Shown: in pieces, positions 1 to 9,997 of the stretch
Position numbering within the stretch: the stretch's first letter is position 1
Layout: every line of letters starts with the position of its first letter
NCBI GenBank assembly: GCA_014323795.1
Contig: JACONK010000006.1
Location: 62,001 to 126,000, forward strand
Direction: 5' to 3'
Source: Paracoccaceae bacterium
GTDB taxonomy: Bacteria > Pseudomonadota > Alphaproteobacteria > Rhodobacterales > Rhodobacteraceae
Length of the DNA stretch: 64,000 nt
Notes under the pieces: generated by a model
What the model saw: only the letters and a program-made list of their open reading frames with translations
The model's database searches: none
What the model was told of the DNA's origin: nothing
Position numbers and translations under genes: made by a program

Positions 1-137
1 GGAGGCTGTGGCGCGGTGACCGGCGGTATGGTTCTCTCGGGAAATCGCCGGGAAAATTCGCACCGCCGCCCGGGCACAACGCAAGAAGCAATATCCGGCC
101 CGTCAAAGGTGAGGTTACCGTGCCCTTTGGTGCACCA

Positions 138-1337
138 TCACCCGGCTGCAATCCTTTGTGCCGCCGCCTCCGGCGCACCGGTCCCGTGCGGTATCCCGAG
201 TGCCTTCAACCCGGCATCGATCGTGCCGAGACAGCCCATAAGCATCAGCGGATTCAAATGCCCCATGTGCCCGATTCGGAAGACCTTGTCCCGGCCTCGT
301 GTGTCGGGCTGCGTCAGGCCGAGCCCGATACCCAGGGTCAGGCCCCCCTCATGTTCACACCATTGGCGCAGGCGACCCGCGTCATCCGGCGCTGTCCGGA
401 TTGTTGTGACGGCACGGGATCGTTTTTCCGCGTCCTTGATATTCATCGATAAATCGCCCGCGCGGCTCCAGGCATCCAGTGCGGCCCAAACCGCTTCGGA
501 CAGCACCTCGTGACGATGCCAGCAGGGTTCCACCCCCTCTTCGTGGACGAGCATGTCAAGTGCCTCGCGCAATCCGTAAAGGTGATGCGTCGGTGCGGTG
601 CCGGCGAATTTCTGATAGAAAATTTCCCCCCTCGTACGGTTTGCCCAATCCCAGTACGGAGTATTCAGACCGGCGGTCGCCCAGGCTGCATCTGCCCTGT
701 CGTTGAAAAACACGAAGCTCAGCCCGGCCGGGGTCATCAGCCCTTTCTGGCAGCCGGCAACCATCAGGTCGACGCCCCAGGCGTCCATCTTGTGCCGGTC
801 GCAGCCAAGGGAGGCGATGCAATCCACCCAGTAAAGTGCCGGATGCCCGGCGGCGTCGATAGCCCTGCGCAGGGCAGGGATGTTGTTCTGCACGGAAGAG
901 GCCGTATCCGTTTGCACGGTGACCACGGCCCTGATTTCATGGGCCGTATCGGTACGCAAATGATCTTCAACCCTGTTCGGGTCGGCATCCGCCCGGTTGC
1001 CGAAGTCAAGGAATTGCACCTCGATTCCAAGTGCCGCGGCCATGTCCCCCCAGCCACGTCCGAAGTAGCCTGTGACCAGAACCAGCACCTTGTCGCCCCG
1101 GTTCAGTGTATTGCAAATCGCCGCCTCCCATGCACCGTGGCCGTTGGCGATGTAGATTGCGCAATGGTGCCTTGTGCGGGCGACAGCCTTCAGGTCCGGA
1201 TAGAGTGTGCTGACCATTTCCACCAGCTCACCCTCGTAGATGTTGGGTGAGGGGCGGTGCATGGCCTGCAGAACCCGGTCGGGGATTACCGAAGGCCCGG
1301 GGATTGAAAGCTGCTGTTTGCCGAAATTGAGATTCAT
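138..1337 (-). CDS. Class V PLP-dependent aminotransferase (alanine/serine-glyoxylate aminotransferase-like)
   Basis: ORF with N-terminal SIPGPSVIPDRVLQAM and the Lys-containing VAGCQKGLMTPAG motif; MNLNFG taken as start. Confidence 0.85.
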   Translation of the reverse strand: MNLNFGKQQLSIPGPSVIPDRVLQAMHRPSPNIYEGELVEMVSTLYPDLKAVARTRHHCAIYIANGHGAWEAAICNTLNRGDKVLVLVTGYFGRGWGDMAAALGIEVQFLDFGNRADADPNRVEDHLRTDTAHEIRAVVTVQTDTASSVQNNIPALRRAIDAAGHPALYWVDCIASLGCDRHKMDAWGVDLMVAGCQKGLMTPAGLSFVFFNDRADAAWATAGLNTPYWDWANRTRGEIFYQKFAGTAPTHHLYGLREALDMLVHEEGVEPCWHRHEVLSEAVWAALDAWSRAGDLSMNIKDAEKRSRAVTTIRTAPDDAGRLRQWCEHEGGLTLGIGLGLTQPDTRGRDKVFRIGHMGHLNPLMLMGCLGTIDAGLKALGIPHGTGAPEAAAQRIAAG

Positions 1338-1473
1338 TTGTGCACTCCGCATATCCTGGCCCAGGGGGGGTATGCCCCGAAAGGGTGCAGGTCAAAGGCC
1401 CCTTGCGAACGCCCGGCCGGGTGATATGGACGATGAACCGGCCCGGAACAGGTCGCCCTTGCTCAACGGACAT

Positions 1474-3351
1474 ATGGCAGATACCTCCCCCCTGGAAGCA
1501 GCTTCCCGCATAACCGCACACGCTGCCTATGGCAGGCTCTGGCGCGACTGGCTGCGTCCGCATTGGCCGGCGATCATCCTGGTATTGATCTTCATGGTGT
1601 TCGTTGCCGGGGCCACGGCGGGGTATGCGAAGTTCATGGAATGGGTGATCGGGGCGCTGGAGGCGATGGATTTCTCTGTGGTCTGGTGGGGCCCCCTGGG
1701 GGTTGTGGGGCTGACTGCGGTGAAAGGCAGTGCCCACTACGCCCAGCAGGTGACACAAAACAACATTCTGACAGGTTTGCAGGCCAGGATGCAAAAGCAC
1801 ATGTTCAACCGGCTGGTGCGCATGGACCTGACGCACCTTTTGGCGGAAAGCCCCGCCGCGCTGGCTGCGCGTTTCTCAGCCGATATCGAACTGATCCGTG
1901 CGGCTGCGGGCGTTGTCTTTGGCGGGCTCCGGGATGTCATGACGCTGACTGCCGCCATCGTGGTTATGCTGTCGATCGACTGGGTTATGGCACTGGTTCT
2001 GATCCCCGTCTTCTTTCTCGCCTTTGGGCCTATGGGCATTGCGGGCGCACGTATCCGCCGAATCGCGGGCGATACCCAGGAAGAGATCGCCAATATGACC
2101 AGCACAGTGAACGAAGGCCTTTCCGGCATACGCATGGTGCGCACCTATCAGATCGAGGAACGGCTGGAAAAATCGGCAGCCGGCGTATTTGACACGCTCC
2201 GGTCCCTGCGCATTCGCCTGGTGCGCTGGCAGGCACTGGTGACGCCGATGATCGAAATCCTTGCCGGTATCGCGATTGCCATCCTGTTGCTGCTTGTGTC
2301 CCTGCGTATACAGGCGGGTGCGATTGATCTGGCCGGGTTTATCGGCCTGATCACAGCATTGGGGGTTGCCACCAACCCGGCCCGCAAGCTCGGCGGGGCC
2401 TACACCACCGGCCTGCAAGGGCTTGCGGCACTCGAACGGGTTTACGCGCTTTACGACGTCAGGAACGATATCGAGGACGGCAGCCGCACGTTTGAGCCGG
2501 GCGCGGTCACCGGCCACATAGAATTCAGGGATGTGGGATTTCTTTACCCTGACGGGTTTGAGGCACTCAAGCATATGAACCTTGAGGTCAGGCCGGGCCG
2601 GACGGTTGCCTTTGTCGGGCGGTCTGGTGCCGGGAAAACAACCGTTTTCAACCTGCTTCCACGACTTTTTGATGCCACGACCGGGCAGATTGTTCTCGAC
2701 GGGGTACCAATCCGGGAACTGACGCTGGAAAATCTGCGTCGCCAGTTTTCTGTCGTCAGCCAGGACAGTGTGCTTTTGTCGGGTACGATTCTTGAAAACA
2801 TTGGTTTCGGGCAGGCAGGCATCACGCGCGAGGCCTGTATCGCCGCCGCCAGGGCCGCCGCCGCCGATGAATTCATTACCGCACTGCCGGACGGCTATGA
2901 CACATTCATAGAACCTGCCAGGGCAGGTTTTTCGGGCGGCGAACGCCAGCGCCTGTCTATCGCCCGGGCCATTTTGCGTGATGCGCCGGTTCTGCTGTTG
3001 GATGAGCCGACAAGTGCGCTTGATGCCCGGTCCGAATCCGCCATCCGGGCGGCTTTGGCGGAACTGTCAGACGGGCGTACCACGCTCGTGATCGCGCACC
3101 GGCTGTCCACGATCATGGATGCCGATAACATTGTTGTCATGGATGCAGGCCGCATCGTTGATCACGGCACCCATGCGGAATTGCTGGGGCGGGGCGGGCT
3201 TTACGCCGATCTGTATAATCTGCAGTTCAGCATGTTGGCGAATCAGAACACCGGTGCACCGTCGCGCAGCCTTGCCGGGCGGCAACGGCATCGCGGCCTG
3301 CTCTACCGTGTGGCGCAATTCTTTTCCACCGCCGGGTCGGACACGTATTAG
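1474..3351 (+). CDS. ABC transporter, fused permease/ATPase (MsbA-like exporter)
   Basis: Six-TM type N-terminus; Walker A GRSGAGKTT, signature SGGERQR, Walker B VLLLDEPTSALD; start at MADTSPLE. Confidence 0.9.
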   Translation: MADTSPLEAASRITAHAAYGRLWRDWLRPHWPAIILVLIFMVFVAGATAGYAKFMEWVIGALEAMDFSVVWWGPLGVVGLTAVKGSAHYAQQVTQNNILTGLQARMQKHMFNRLVRMDLTHLLAESPAALAARFSADIELIRAAAGVVFGGLRDVMTLTAAIVVMLSIDWVMALVLIPVFFLAFGPMGIAGARIRRIAGDTQEEIANMTSTVNEGLSGIRMVRTYQIEERLEKSAAGVFDTLRSLRIRLVRWQALVTPMIEILAGIAIAILLLLVSLRIQAGAIDLAGFIGLITALGVATNPARKLGGAYTTGLQGLAALERVYALYDVRNDIEDGSRTFEPGAVTGHIEFRDVGFLYPDGFEALKHMNLEVRPGRTVAFVGRSGAGKTTVFNLLPRLFDATTGQIVLDGVPIRELTLENLRRQFSVVSQDSVLLSGTILENIGFGQAGITREACIAAARAAAADEFITALPDGYDTFIEPARAGFSGGERQRLSIARAILRDAPVLLLDEPTSALDARSESAIRAALAELSDGRTTLVIAHRLSTIMDADNIVVMDAGRIVDHGTHAELLGRGGLYADLYNLQFSMLANQNTGAPSRSLAGRQRHRGLLYRVAQFFSTAGSDTY

Positions 3352-3354
3352 GCA

Positions 3355-4032
3355 CTATCTGTAACGTTTCGCCAGATACGCCGGGTCAACCCCCGCGAAG
3401 TATAAGCCAAGCGTTGTCAGGTTGCGCCATCCGCGTCGCAGCCATCCGTCGCGGCGATAGCGGCTGGCACTGGTGGTAACCCGGACACCGATGGGTGCCA
3501 ACCGCCCATGCAATGCCCGGGCAAGTGCCACATCCTCCATCAACGGAATATGCGGGTAGCCGCCGACGGACCGGTAAAGCGACATGGGAAGCAGCAGACC
3601 CTGGTCGCCATAGGGCAGGCCGAACAGACGTGCGCGGAGGTTGGCCCAACCCGCTACAAGCCTTGCGGCCAAGCCACCTGCATCAAAGGACAGGTCAAAA
3701 TACCCGGCCCCGGCACCTGACCGGATGTGTGCGGCGACGGACGCCATCCACCCATCCGGCAGCGCGGTGTCCGCGTGCAGAACCAGAAGCCAGTCGCCCC
3801 GGGCCAGTTCTGCGCCCGCCGCCAATTGATATCCGCGCCCCGGTGCTGTTTCGCACAGACGTGCGCCAGTCAGCTGTGCCGCTTCCCGCGTGCCGTCCGC
3901 GCTGCCGCCATCGGCCAGGATAACCTCCCGCACCAGACCGGCCGCCATCCCGTCGCAAATTGCCGCCAGAAGCGGCCCAAGCGTCCCGGCCGCGTTCAGC
4001 GTTGGTATAAGAACGGATATGGGCGCACGCAT
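3355..4032 (-). CDS. Family 2 glycosyltransferase (TIGR04283-like, rSAM/selenodomain-associated transferase 2 type)
   Basis: ISVLIPTLNAAGTLGPLL...EVILADGGSADGT...LLVLHADTALPDGW. Confidence 0.85.
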   Translation of the reverse strand: MRAPISVLIPTLNAAGTLGPLLAAICDGMAAGLVREVILADGGSADGTREAAQLTGARLCETAPGRGYQLAAGAELARGDWLLVLHADTALPDGWMASVAAHIRSGAGAGYFDLSFDAGGLAARLVAGWANLRARLFGLPYGDQGLLLPMSLYRSVGGYPHIPLMEDVALARALHGRLAPIGVRVTTSASRYRRDGWLRRGWRNLTTLGLYFAGVDPAYLAKRYR

Positions 4033-4094
4033 ATCTGGCCTTTCCCCTGATTGGGGATTATATACCGCGGCACTGTTCACACGGGAAGGTTGCA

Positions 4095-4841
4095 ATGTCC
4101 GACACCGCCCGCGCCGTTCTCAGCGTCACAGGGGCTGACCGGGAAAAATTCCTGCAGGATTTGGTGACCAATACTATCCCGGGGATCAATACCGGGTTGG
4201 TCTATGCGGCACTTTTGACGCCGCAGGGCAAGTTTTTGTTCGATTTTTTCCTCCTCCGCCGGGAGCAGGCCCTGTTTATCGATGTCGCCGCGGACCGGGC
4301 GCAGCAATTAATCCGGCGGCTGACAATGTACCGCCTGCGTGCGGCTGTGTCTGTGGCGGGAACAGACCGGGCGGTGAGCCGCGGGCCGGGGGAACCGCCC
4401 GACGGTGCCTATGCCGACCCGCGCCATCCGGCACTGGGCTGGCGCGGTTATGACGGGCAGCCGGACGAAGCCGTGGATTGGGATGCCATCCGGGTGAAAC
4501 ACTGCATCCCCGAGACAGGGATCGAGCTGATTGCCGGCCAATCCTACATTCTTGAATGCGGGTTCGACCGGCTGAACGGCGTCGATTTCCGCAAGGGCTG
4601 TTATGTCGGGCAGGAAGTAACAGCCCGCATGCGGCACAAGACGACGCCCAACAAGGGACTGGTCACGGTGGATGTCACTGGCACAGCCCCTGTGGGCACG
4701 ATGATCACGGCGGAAGGGAAAGAGGCAGGCTTTCTTTTCACGCAGTCGGGCGGGCGGGCCATCGCCTATCTGCGGTTTCATCGGGCCAGGGGTGAAATGC
4801 TGGCGGGTGCTACCCGGGTCACCTTCACGCTGCCGGATTAG
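4095..4841 (+). CDS. ygfZ: YgfZ/GcvT-family folate-binding protein
   Basis: Contains FRKGCYVGQEVTARMRHK, matching the YgfZ motif KGCYxGQE. Confidence 0.9.
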   Translation: MSDTARAVLSVTGADREKFLQDLVTNTIPGINTGLVYAALLTPQGKFLFDFFLLRREQALFIDVAADRAQQLIRRLTMYRLRAAVSVAGTDRAVSRGPGEPPDGAYADPRHPALGWRGYDGQPDEAVDWDAIRVKHCIPETGIELIAGQSYILECGFDRLNGVDFRKGCYVGQEVTARMRHKTTPNKGLVTVDVTGTAPVGTMITAEGKEAGFLFTQSGGRAIAYLRFHRARGEMLAGATRVTFTLPD

Positions 4842-5626
4842 TCGCCGCGCACCAATGCCGCGAAACGGCTGAACACCTGGTCATTGGCGGCGATGATCGT
4901 TCCGCTTTCGAAAACCGAACTGCCAGCCAGTGCTTCCACAAATCCGCCGGCTTCTTTGACAAGCAGGATACCGGCGGCCGTGTCCCAGGGATTCAGCCCA
5001 CGCTCCCAAAAGCCATCGTAGCGCCCCGCCGCCACATAGCCAAGATCAAGCGACGCTGCCCCAAAACGCCGCACCCCCGCGCAGGCAGGCAGGATACGCG
5101 CCAGGTCCCCCAGGGTCTGCGGCAAGTCCGGCCGACCGCCGAAAGGCAGGCCAGTGGCAAATACCATCCGGATCATGTCGCGCCGGGCAGAGACGCGCAG
5201 GCGGCGGTCGTTTACCCAGGCCCCCGCGCCTTTTTCAGCCACGAACATTTCGTTCCCTGCCGGGTTGAAGACAAGCGACGAAACAATTGCGCCTTTATGT
5301 TCCAACGCGATAGAGATACCCCAGTGGGGCAGGCCGTGCAGAAAGTTCGTTGTTCCATCCAGCGGATCGACAATCCACCGCCGGGTCGGGTCGGCCCCTG
5401 CCACCTCTTCGCTTTCCTCGCCCAGCCAGCCGTAGTTCGGGCGTGCCCTGGTCAGGTCTTCGCGGATTATCTCTTCTGCCCGGGTATCCGCACGGCTGAC
5501 AAAATCGCCAGGGCCTTTGGCGGATACCTGCAGGTTTTCCACCTCGCCAAAATCGTGCATCAGTGATCGTGCGGCGCGGCGGGCGACCTTGATCATGACG
5601 TTCATATTGGCGGACATCTGCGACAT
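4838..5626 (-). CDS. suhB: Inositol monophosphatase family protein (SuhB-like)
   Basis: GEESEE, WIVDPLDGTTNFLHG and GLNPWDTAAGILLVKEAGG motifs; overlaps ygfZ tail to tail by 4 bp. Confidence 0.9.
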   Translation of the reverse strand: MSQMSANMNVMIKVARRAARSLMHDFGEVENLQVSAKGPGDFVSRADTRAEEIIREDLTRARPNYGWLGEESEEVAGADPTRRWIVDPLDGTTNFLHGLPHWGISIALEHKGAIVSSLVFNPAGNEMFVAEKGAGAWVNDRRLRVSARRDMIRMVFATGLPFGGRPDLPQTLGDLARILPACAGVRRFGAASLDLGYVAAGRYDGFWERGLNPWDTAAGILLVKEAGGFVEALAGSSVFESGTIIAANDQVFSRFAALVRGD

Positions 5627-5765
5627 GGGTCAGCCCAGGGGATGGTTGTCGGGGGCCTGTATGACAGTGCGCGGGGAAAGGAAAGAGGCACCTGTTCCGC
5701 CACGTAATCCTGTGTGCGCATATACGATGGCGCACAGGAATTCCGTTTCGGCCTCTGCCCCCGGA

Positions 5766-6330
5766 TTACAGCGTAAAAAATTTGCGCGTCAGCCCTTTTT
5801 CCGCCGAAGGTTTCGCCAGGGAATCATAGACGTGCTTCTGGCCGTGCTTCTGGCCGTGCTTCTGATCGTCGATCATCCGGTCAGGCAGCACGGATACACC
5901 CCGGCCCGAAACGGCGATCAGCATGATTGTGGTGGCCATCTTCACCTGGCGAATGGTTTCGGGCGCTACCCCCGCAGGCAAAAGCAGCCGCGTGAACACG
6001 TCAAGCCGGGTTTTGTTGACCGGGCAGGTGATCAGCAGCCCGCTGCGGAAATCCTCCGGTATCGGGAACCGCCATTCGAAACAGGTGTGGAATTCAACCG
6101 TGATCTGTATCCGCCTGGTCTTGCCCGCCTTCATGTCCGCGAAATCCTGTTCCGGCACATCCCCAGGGCATTCCCGAGGTATCACGGAGTTGGCGGGCAT
6201 CAGCAGATTCATCCCCGCCTTTGACAGGCGCAGATGCCTGGAGCGACGGATGAAAAGGCACCGTCCCCACATGTTCCTCCGGCACCGTCAAACTTCCTCC
6301 AGTTGCCGTTTTCGCCTGAACTGCGGGCGG
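5766..6330 (-). pseudogene. Degenerate LysR-family MetR-like regulator with internal deletion
   Basis: LFIRRSRHLRLSKAGMNLL (HTH flank), VEFHTCFEWRFPIPEDF, then RLDVFTRLLLPAGVAPETIRQVKMATTIMLIAVSGRGVSVLPDRMI; the middle of the effector domain is missing; upstream boundary approximate. Confidence 0.65.
5831..5866. repeat. 12-bp tandem repeat x3 (cgtgcttctggc)
   Basis: Direct reading: cgtgcttctggc cgtgcttctggc cgtgcttctgat. Confidence 0.95.
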
Positions 6331-7527
6331 ACGGCCCCAGGATGACGAAAGCCTTTGGGTTCCGGCCATGCCCGACTATCGCATCGCCCGGGGCACCGCT
6401 GAACCGCCACAGCCGGAGGAGGCCCGGCAGCTGAGCGGGATGGGCCGGCCACAGGGCATCATAGACGGAAAAAAGCGCGGCACTGCCGATTGCGGCCCTG
6501 ACAGGGCTTCACCTGATCGGGGTCGCCCCCGGACGCTGCGTCTTTCGCGGTACGCCAGGGTTTGCCGCGGCAAATCCGGCGGGGGCCCGCACCCGCCGCG
6601 CCGCCATCACATTCCTCGGCCTGTCGCAGGAACAGGCTGGGGACAGGGCATACGAGGGCGCAATCGATTTCGCTGCGGTTCCCTGATCTTTCGGCATACA
6701 CTTGCCTCCATGCCGAGGAATGGTGGATGGAAGAAGAAGAGCAGGATTTGTTGGGATCAGGTCGAGGACGTTTAAGCGAAACAGGGAAGGGTTTACCCCT
6801 TTCCTGTCACCGGATGGCAACCGGTCTGATGAGCAAAGCCGTTTAGCTGGCAGCATAACAAGGGAAGGACAAACCCGTGTTTTTTAACACAACGAACTAC
6901 ATTTCCTTTTGAAGCAATTCGGGACAATGGGAAAAAGAGAATCCTGCAATGAAAAACCGGTCCCATTATCGTGGGTTGCATATCAGGTTCCATATTGGGA
7001 CTTGTCCTGTGTCCTGCATAACGGCCCCCGGATCGGGGGCAGCTGCGCGTGGAGGCTGCGGTTTGTGACTGGCCTGTGAAACGCGAAAATTCACATCTGA
7101 AAAGATTTGATGATCCAAAGGTACTTCACAGATGGTGATGGCCCTTCACCACTCATGGTGGCTGGTATGGCGCGATACTTGACAGTGCACTTGCCTGTGC
7201 AGTGCAGTCCAGGGTGCCGGCCGGGCAGTGGTCTGCCACGTTGGAATACAAGGTCAACATCATCCGCCCCCTGTGCGCCTGCGTGACGGCTGATGCCATC
7301 GGCCATGGCTTCCCGCGTCGGGCGCACCACCGGCGTCGCCCCTGCAGGACTGCGCGGTGTGGAGGGTGGAAATCTCTCCGCCACTGGCTGCACCACCTGC
7401 CGTGTGTTCGACATGCCGGCTGGCACTTTCGGGCCGGGTGTGACCCGGGTCGGCATCGGAATGTTGACGGATTGCTCTTCAAAAGCTAGCATTGCAACGA
7501 TTCGCATACCAACAGGGGAGTCGTTTT

Positions 7528-8034
7528 ATGTTGGATACTGCCGGGGGTGCAAACCTGCCCCTGACGGACATTGATCTTGAACCGATCATGGTCAAGGCGA
7601 TGGACGCCGAAGAAGGCTACGGATGGACATTCGAATTCACAAGGCGTATAGCGGACGAATATCGCCGGTATCTGCATCTTTGTCAGCTCTACCCCGAAAA
7701 GCCGCTGGTGCCGTCGTGCTATGTGGATGACCTCTGGCACCTGCACATCCTTGACACCATCAAATACGCCGATGACTGCAATAGGGTGTTTGGCTACTTT
7801 CTGCACCACTTCCCCTACTTCGGTATGCGGGGTGAGGAAGATGAAAAGAACCTTTCGGATGCGTGGGACGAATCACTCGCCCTCTACGCCGGGGTCTTCG
7901 GCCATCCGGCACCGGAAGATCTGTGGCCGAAATCACAAAGATGCCCGAACTGCGGCCAGCGGTGCAAGGGCGGTGTGGAGTCCGAGGTCTTTGCCGACAT
8001 CAGGCCGCGCCTGGCAGACCTTCGTTTGCAGTAA
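7528..8034 (+). CDS. Glycine-rich domain-containing protein-like (GRDP/DUF1399-like), with C-terminal Cys cluster
   Basis: YVDDLWHLHILDTIKYADDCNRVFGYFLHHFPYFGMRGEEDE core; CPNCGQRC near C-terminus. Confidence 0.65.
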   Translation: MLDTAGGANLPLTDIDLEPIMVKAMDAEEGYGWTFEFTRRIADEYRRYLHLCQLYPEKPLVPSCYVDDLWHLHILDTIKYADDCNRVFGYFLHHFPYFGMRGEEDEKNLSDAWDESLALYAGVFGHPAPEDLWPKSQRCPNCGQRCKGGVESEVFADIRPRLADLRLQ

Positions 8035-8132
8035 CACCTTCAGATTTTACCGGGGCGGGCAACCCTGACCCGTATGATTCTGACCAGCCCGCAAGGGGTG
8101 TTCAGTGCAGTCGCGGTGCTATTCATTCGATG

Positions 8133-9066
8133 GAACTATGGGTTCCCATAACCATTGCCGCCGCGGTTGCGCAGAACCTGCGGTTCATGCTGCAAAAGCA
8201 CCTGCGTGCGACGGGTCTGACAACCGGTGGTGCCACCTTTGCGCGGTTCCTGTTTGCCGCGCCGCTGGCCTGCGTGGTGCTGCCGGGCATACTTGCGGTG
8301 ACAGGCGACCGGATGCCCGTGCCGAACCTGCGCTTCCGGGTGTTCGCCGCCACGGGCGGACTGGCTCAAATTGCGGCCACCATGTGCGTTGTCGCGCTGT
8401 TTGCCCGGCGTATCTTCGCGGTTGGCATCGCCTTTAAGAAAACCGAGACGATCCAGACAGCACTGGCCAGACAGCACTGGCCAGACAGCACTGGTCGGCC
8501 TGGTTGTGTTGGGAGAAGGCGTGTCGGCCTGTAGTCTGCCGGCGATTGTCATCGGGCTTGCGGGCGTCGTGCTGTTGTCCGACCCGCCGGGGTGCGGGCC
8601 GGCCGCGACGCGGTTTTTCAATCGGGCGGCGGGCATGGGGCTGGTCGCCGGTGCACTGTTTGGTGTGTCGGCCATTGGCTACCGGGGGGCATCCCTGGCA
8701 CTTGGGGATGACAGCTTTCTCTTGCGTGCCACAACCACGCTGGTGTGCGTGACCGTCTTCCAGTCAATGTGGCGGGGCTGTGGTTGCGCTGGCGTGAGCC
8801 GGGGGAGGTCGGTCGTGTCCTGTCCCACTGGCGGGTGACGGCTGTGGCAGGGCTGACCGGCATGATCGGATCCCTGTGCTGGTTCATGGCCTTCACCTTG
8901 CAAAACGCGGCTTATGTAAAAGCACTGGGGCAGGTGGAATTGGTGTTCTCGTTTTTCGCCGCCACAGGCATCTTTGTATTCCGCGAGGCTGTTTCGGGGC
9001 GGGAGGTCTGCGGTGCCGCCTTTGTCGTGCTCAGCATCCTGGTGCTGTGGTTGCGCTGTAGCGGCT
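8133..9066 (+). pseudogene. EamA/DMT-family transporter disrupted by two frameshifts
   Basis: Homologous coding continues over three ORFs: MELWVPITIAAAVAQNLRFMLQKHLR...FKKTETIQTAL / VGLVVLGEGVSACSL...LATTTLVCVTVFQSMW / GLWLRWREPGEVGRVLSHWRVTAVAGLTGMIGSLCWFMAFTLQNAAYVKALGQVELVFSFF. Confidence 0.85.
8454..8495. repeat. 14-bp tandem repeat x3 (cagacagcactggc) at the first frameshift of the DMT pseudogene
   Basis: Direct reading; two extra copies = 28 bp, i.e. a +1 shift. Confidence 0.95.
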
Positions 9067-9091
9067 GGAGTACACCTGTGGCGCGGGGCTG

Positions 9092-9997
9092 CTAAACTCG
9101 CCCGGGATATTTTCTTTTCGGCCGAAGCCTGTCGTAATAAAAGGCCTGGACGTGTTCGGCCTCGGCAAAGAAAAGCCAGCGGCTGGCGAACAGGCCTACG
9201 ATATGCAGGGCCAGCGCGGCACCGGTGGCCAGGTAACCTGCGGGTGCTGCAATCAGGATCGTGCAGGGGAACAGGCCCACGGTCAGCAGGGTGATGGCGC
9301 GCAGGCGGCGGCTGTGCTTACGGCCCACTTTGAAAGCCATCTCATGCAACAGGTAGTTCGTACCCGTATGCGGCGGCTCCAGCAGGCGCACGGTACCGAT
9401 GGGGCCGAGACCCGTGGCTGTCCCGATGCATGACCCGCTGTCGGCCAGGCAGCGGTCACCAACGAACCAGTGAAGGGCCTGGGTTGCGGTCAGCATCAGC
9501 GTCAGGCAGACCGCGGACCAGACCTGACCGGCCAGCATGGCACCTCCGGTCAGCGAAAAAAACAGAAATACCACCGGGGTCAGCATCTGATTCCAGCGCG
9601 GCACGGTTTTCAACCGGGCATAGATCATCGCCGTGCAGAAAACAGTTCCAAGGCACATCGTCGCGCCGATAATCCCCAATCCGGCGCGGATTTCCCCCTG
9701 TAAAATCGCCCCTGCGGCGTAAAGGCCCATTACCATCAACGCAACTGCGGATACAACGGCTTCCCGGCTCAGCCAGCTGGAGCGCCACTGGCTAAAGGCG
9801 CGCCATGCCCGACCGGGATTGCCCAGATGAAAGGTGGAGGCGATCAGCCCGGATACCGACAGGCAAAAGGCGACCAGATAGGCCCGGAAGGCATCCCAGC
9901 CCAGGGCGGGCGGGATGCCGAGCCCCAAAAAGAAAAGATATCCGAAACCAAGGCCGGAGAGCGCGGTAAATGCAATAACGGAGGGAGCGGGATGCAT
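9092..9997 (-). CDS. soeC: DmsC/NrfD-like membrane anchor subunit, probable sulfite dehydrogenase SoeC
   Basis: DmsC-like multi-TM protein (STFHLGNPGRAWRAFSQWRSSWLSREA); adjacent to FeS and molybdoprotein subunits. Confidence 0.8.
   Translation of the reverse strand: MHPAPSVIAFTALSGLGFGYLFFLGLGIPPALGWDAFRAYLVAFCLSVSGLIASTFHLGNPGRAWRAFSQWRSSWLSREAVVSAVALMVMGLYAAGAILQGEIRAGLGIIGATMCLGTVFCTAMIYARLKTVPRWNQMLTPVVFLFFSLTGGAMLAGQVWSAVCLTLMLTATQALHWFVGDRCLADSGSCIGTATGLGPIGTVRLLEPPHTGTNYLLHEMAFKVGRKHSRRLRAITLLTVGLFPCTILIAAPAGYLATGAALALHIVGLFASRWLFFAEAEHVQAFYYDRLRPKRKYPGRV

Noticed and set aside
510-1250. 246-aa plus-strand ORF opposite the class V aminotransferase
   Set aside because: Antisense shadow ORF; the minus strand has clear PLP-enzyme motifs.
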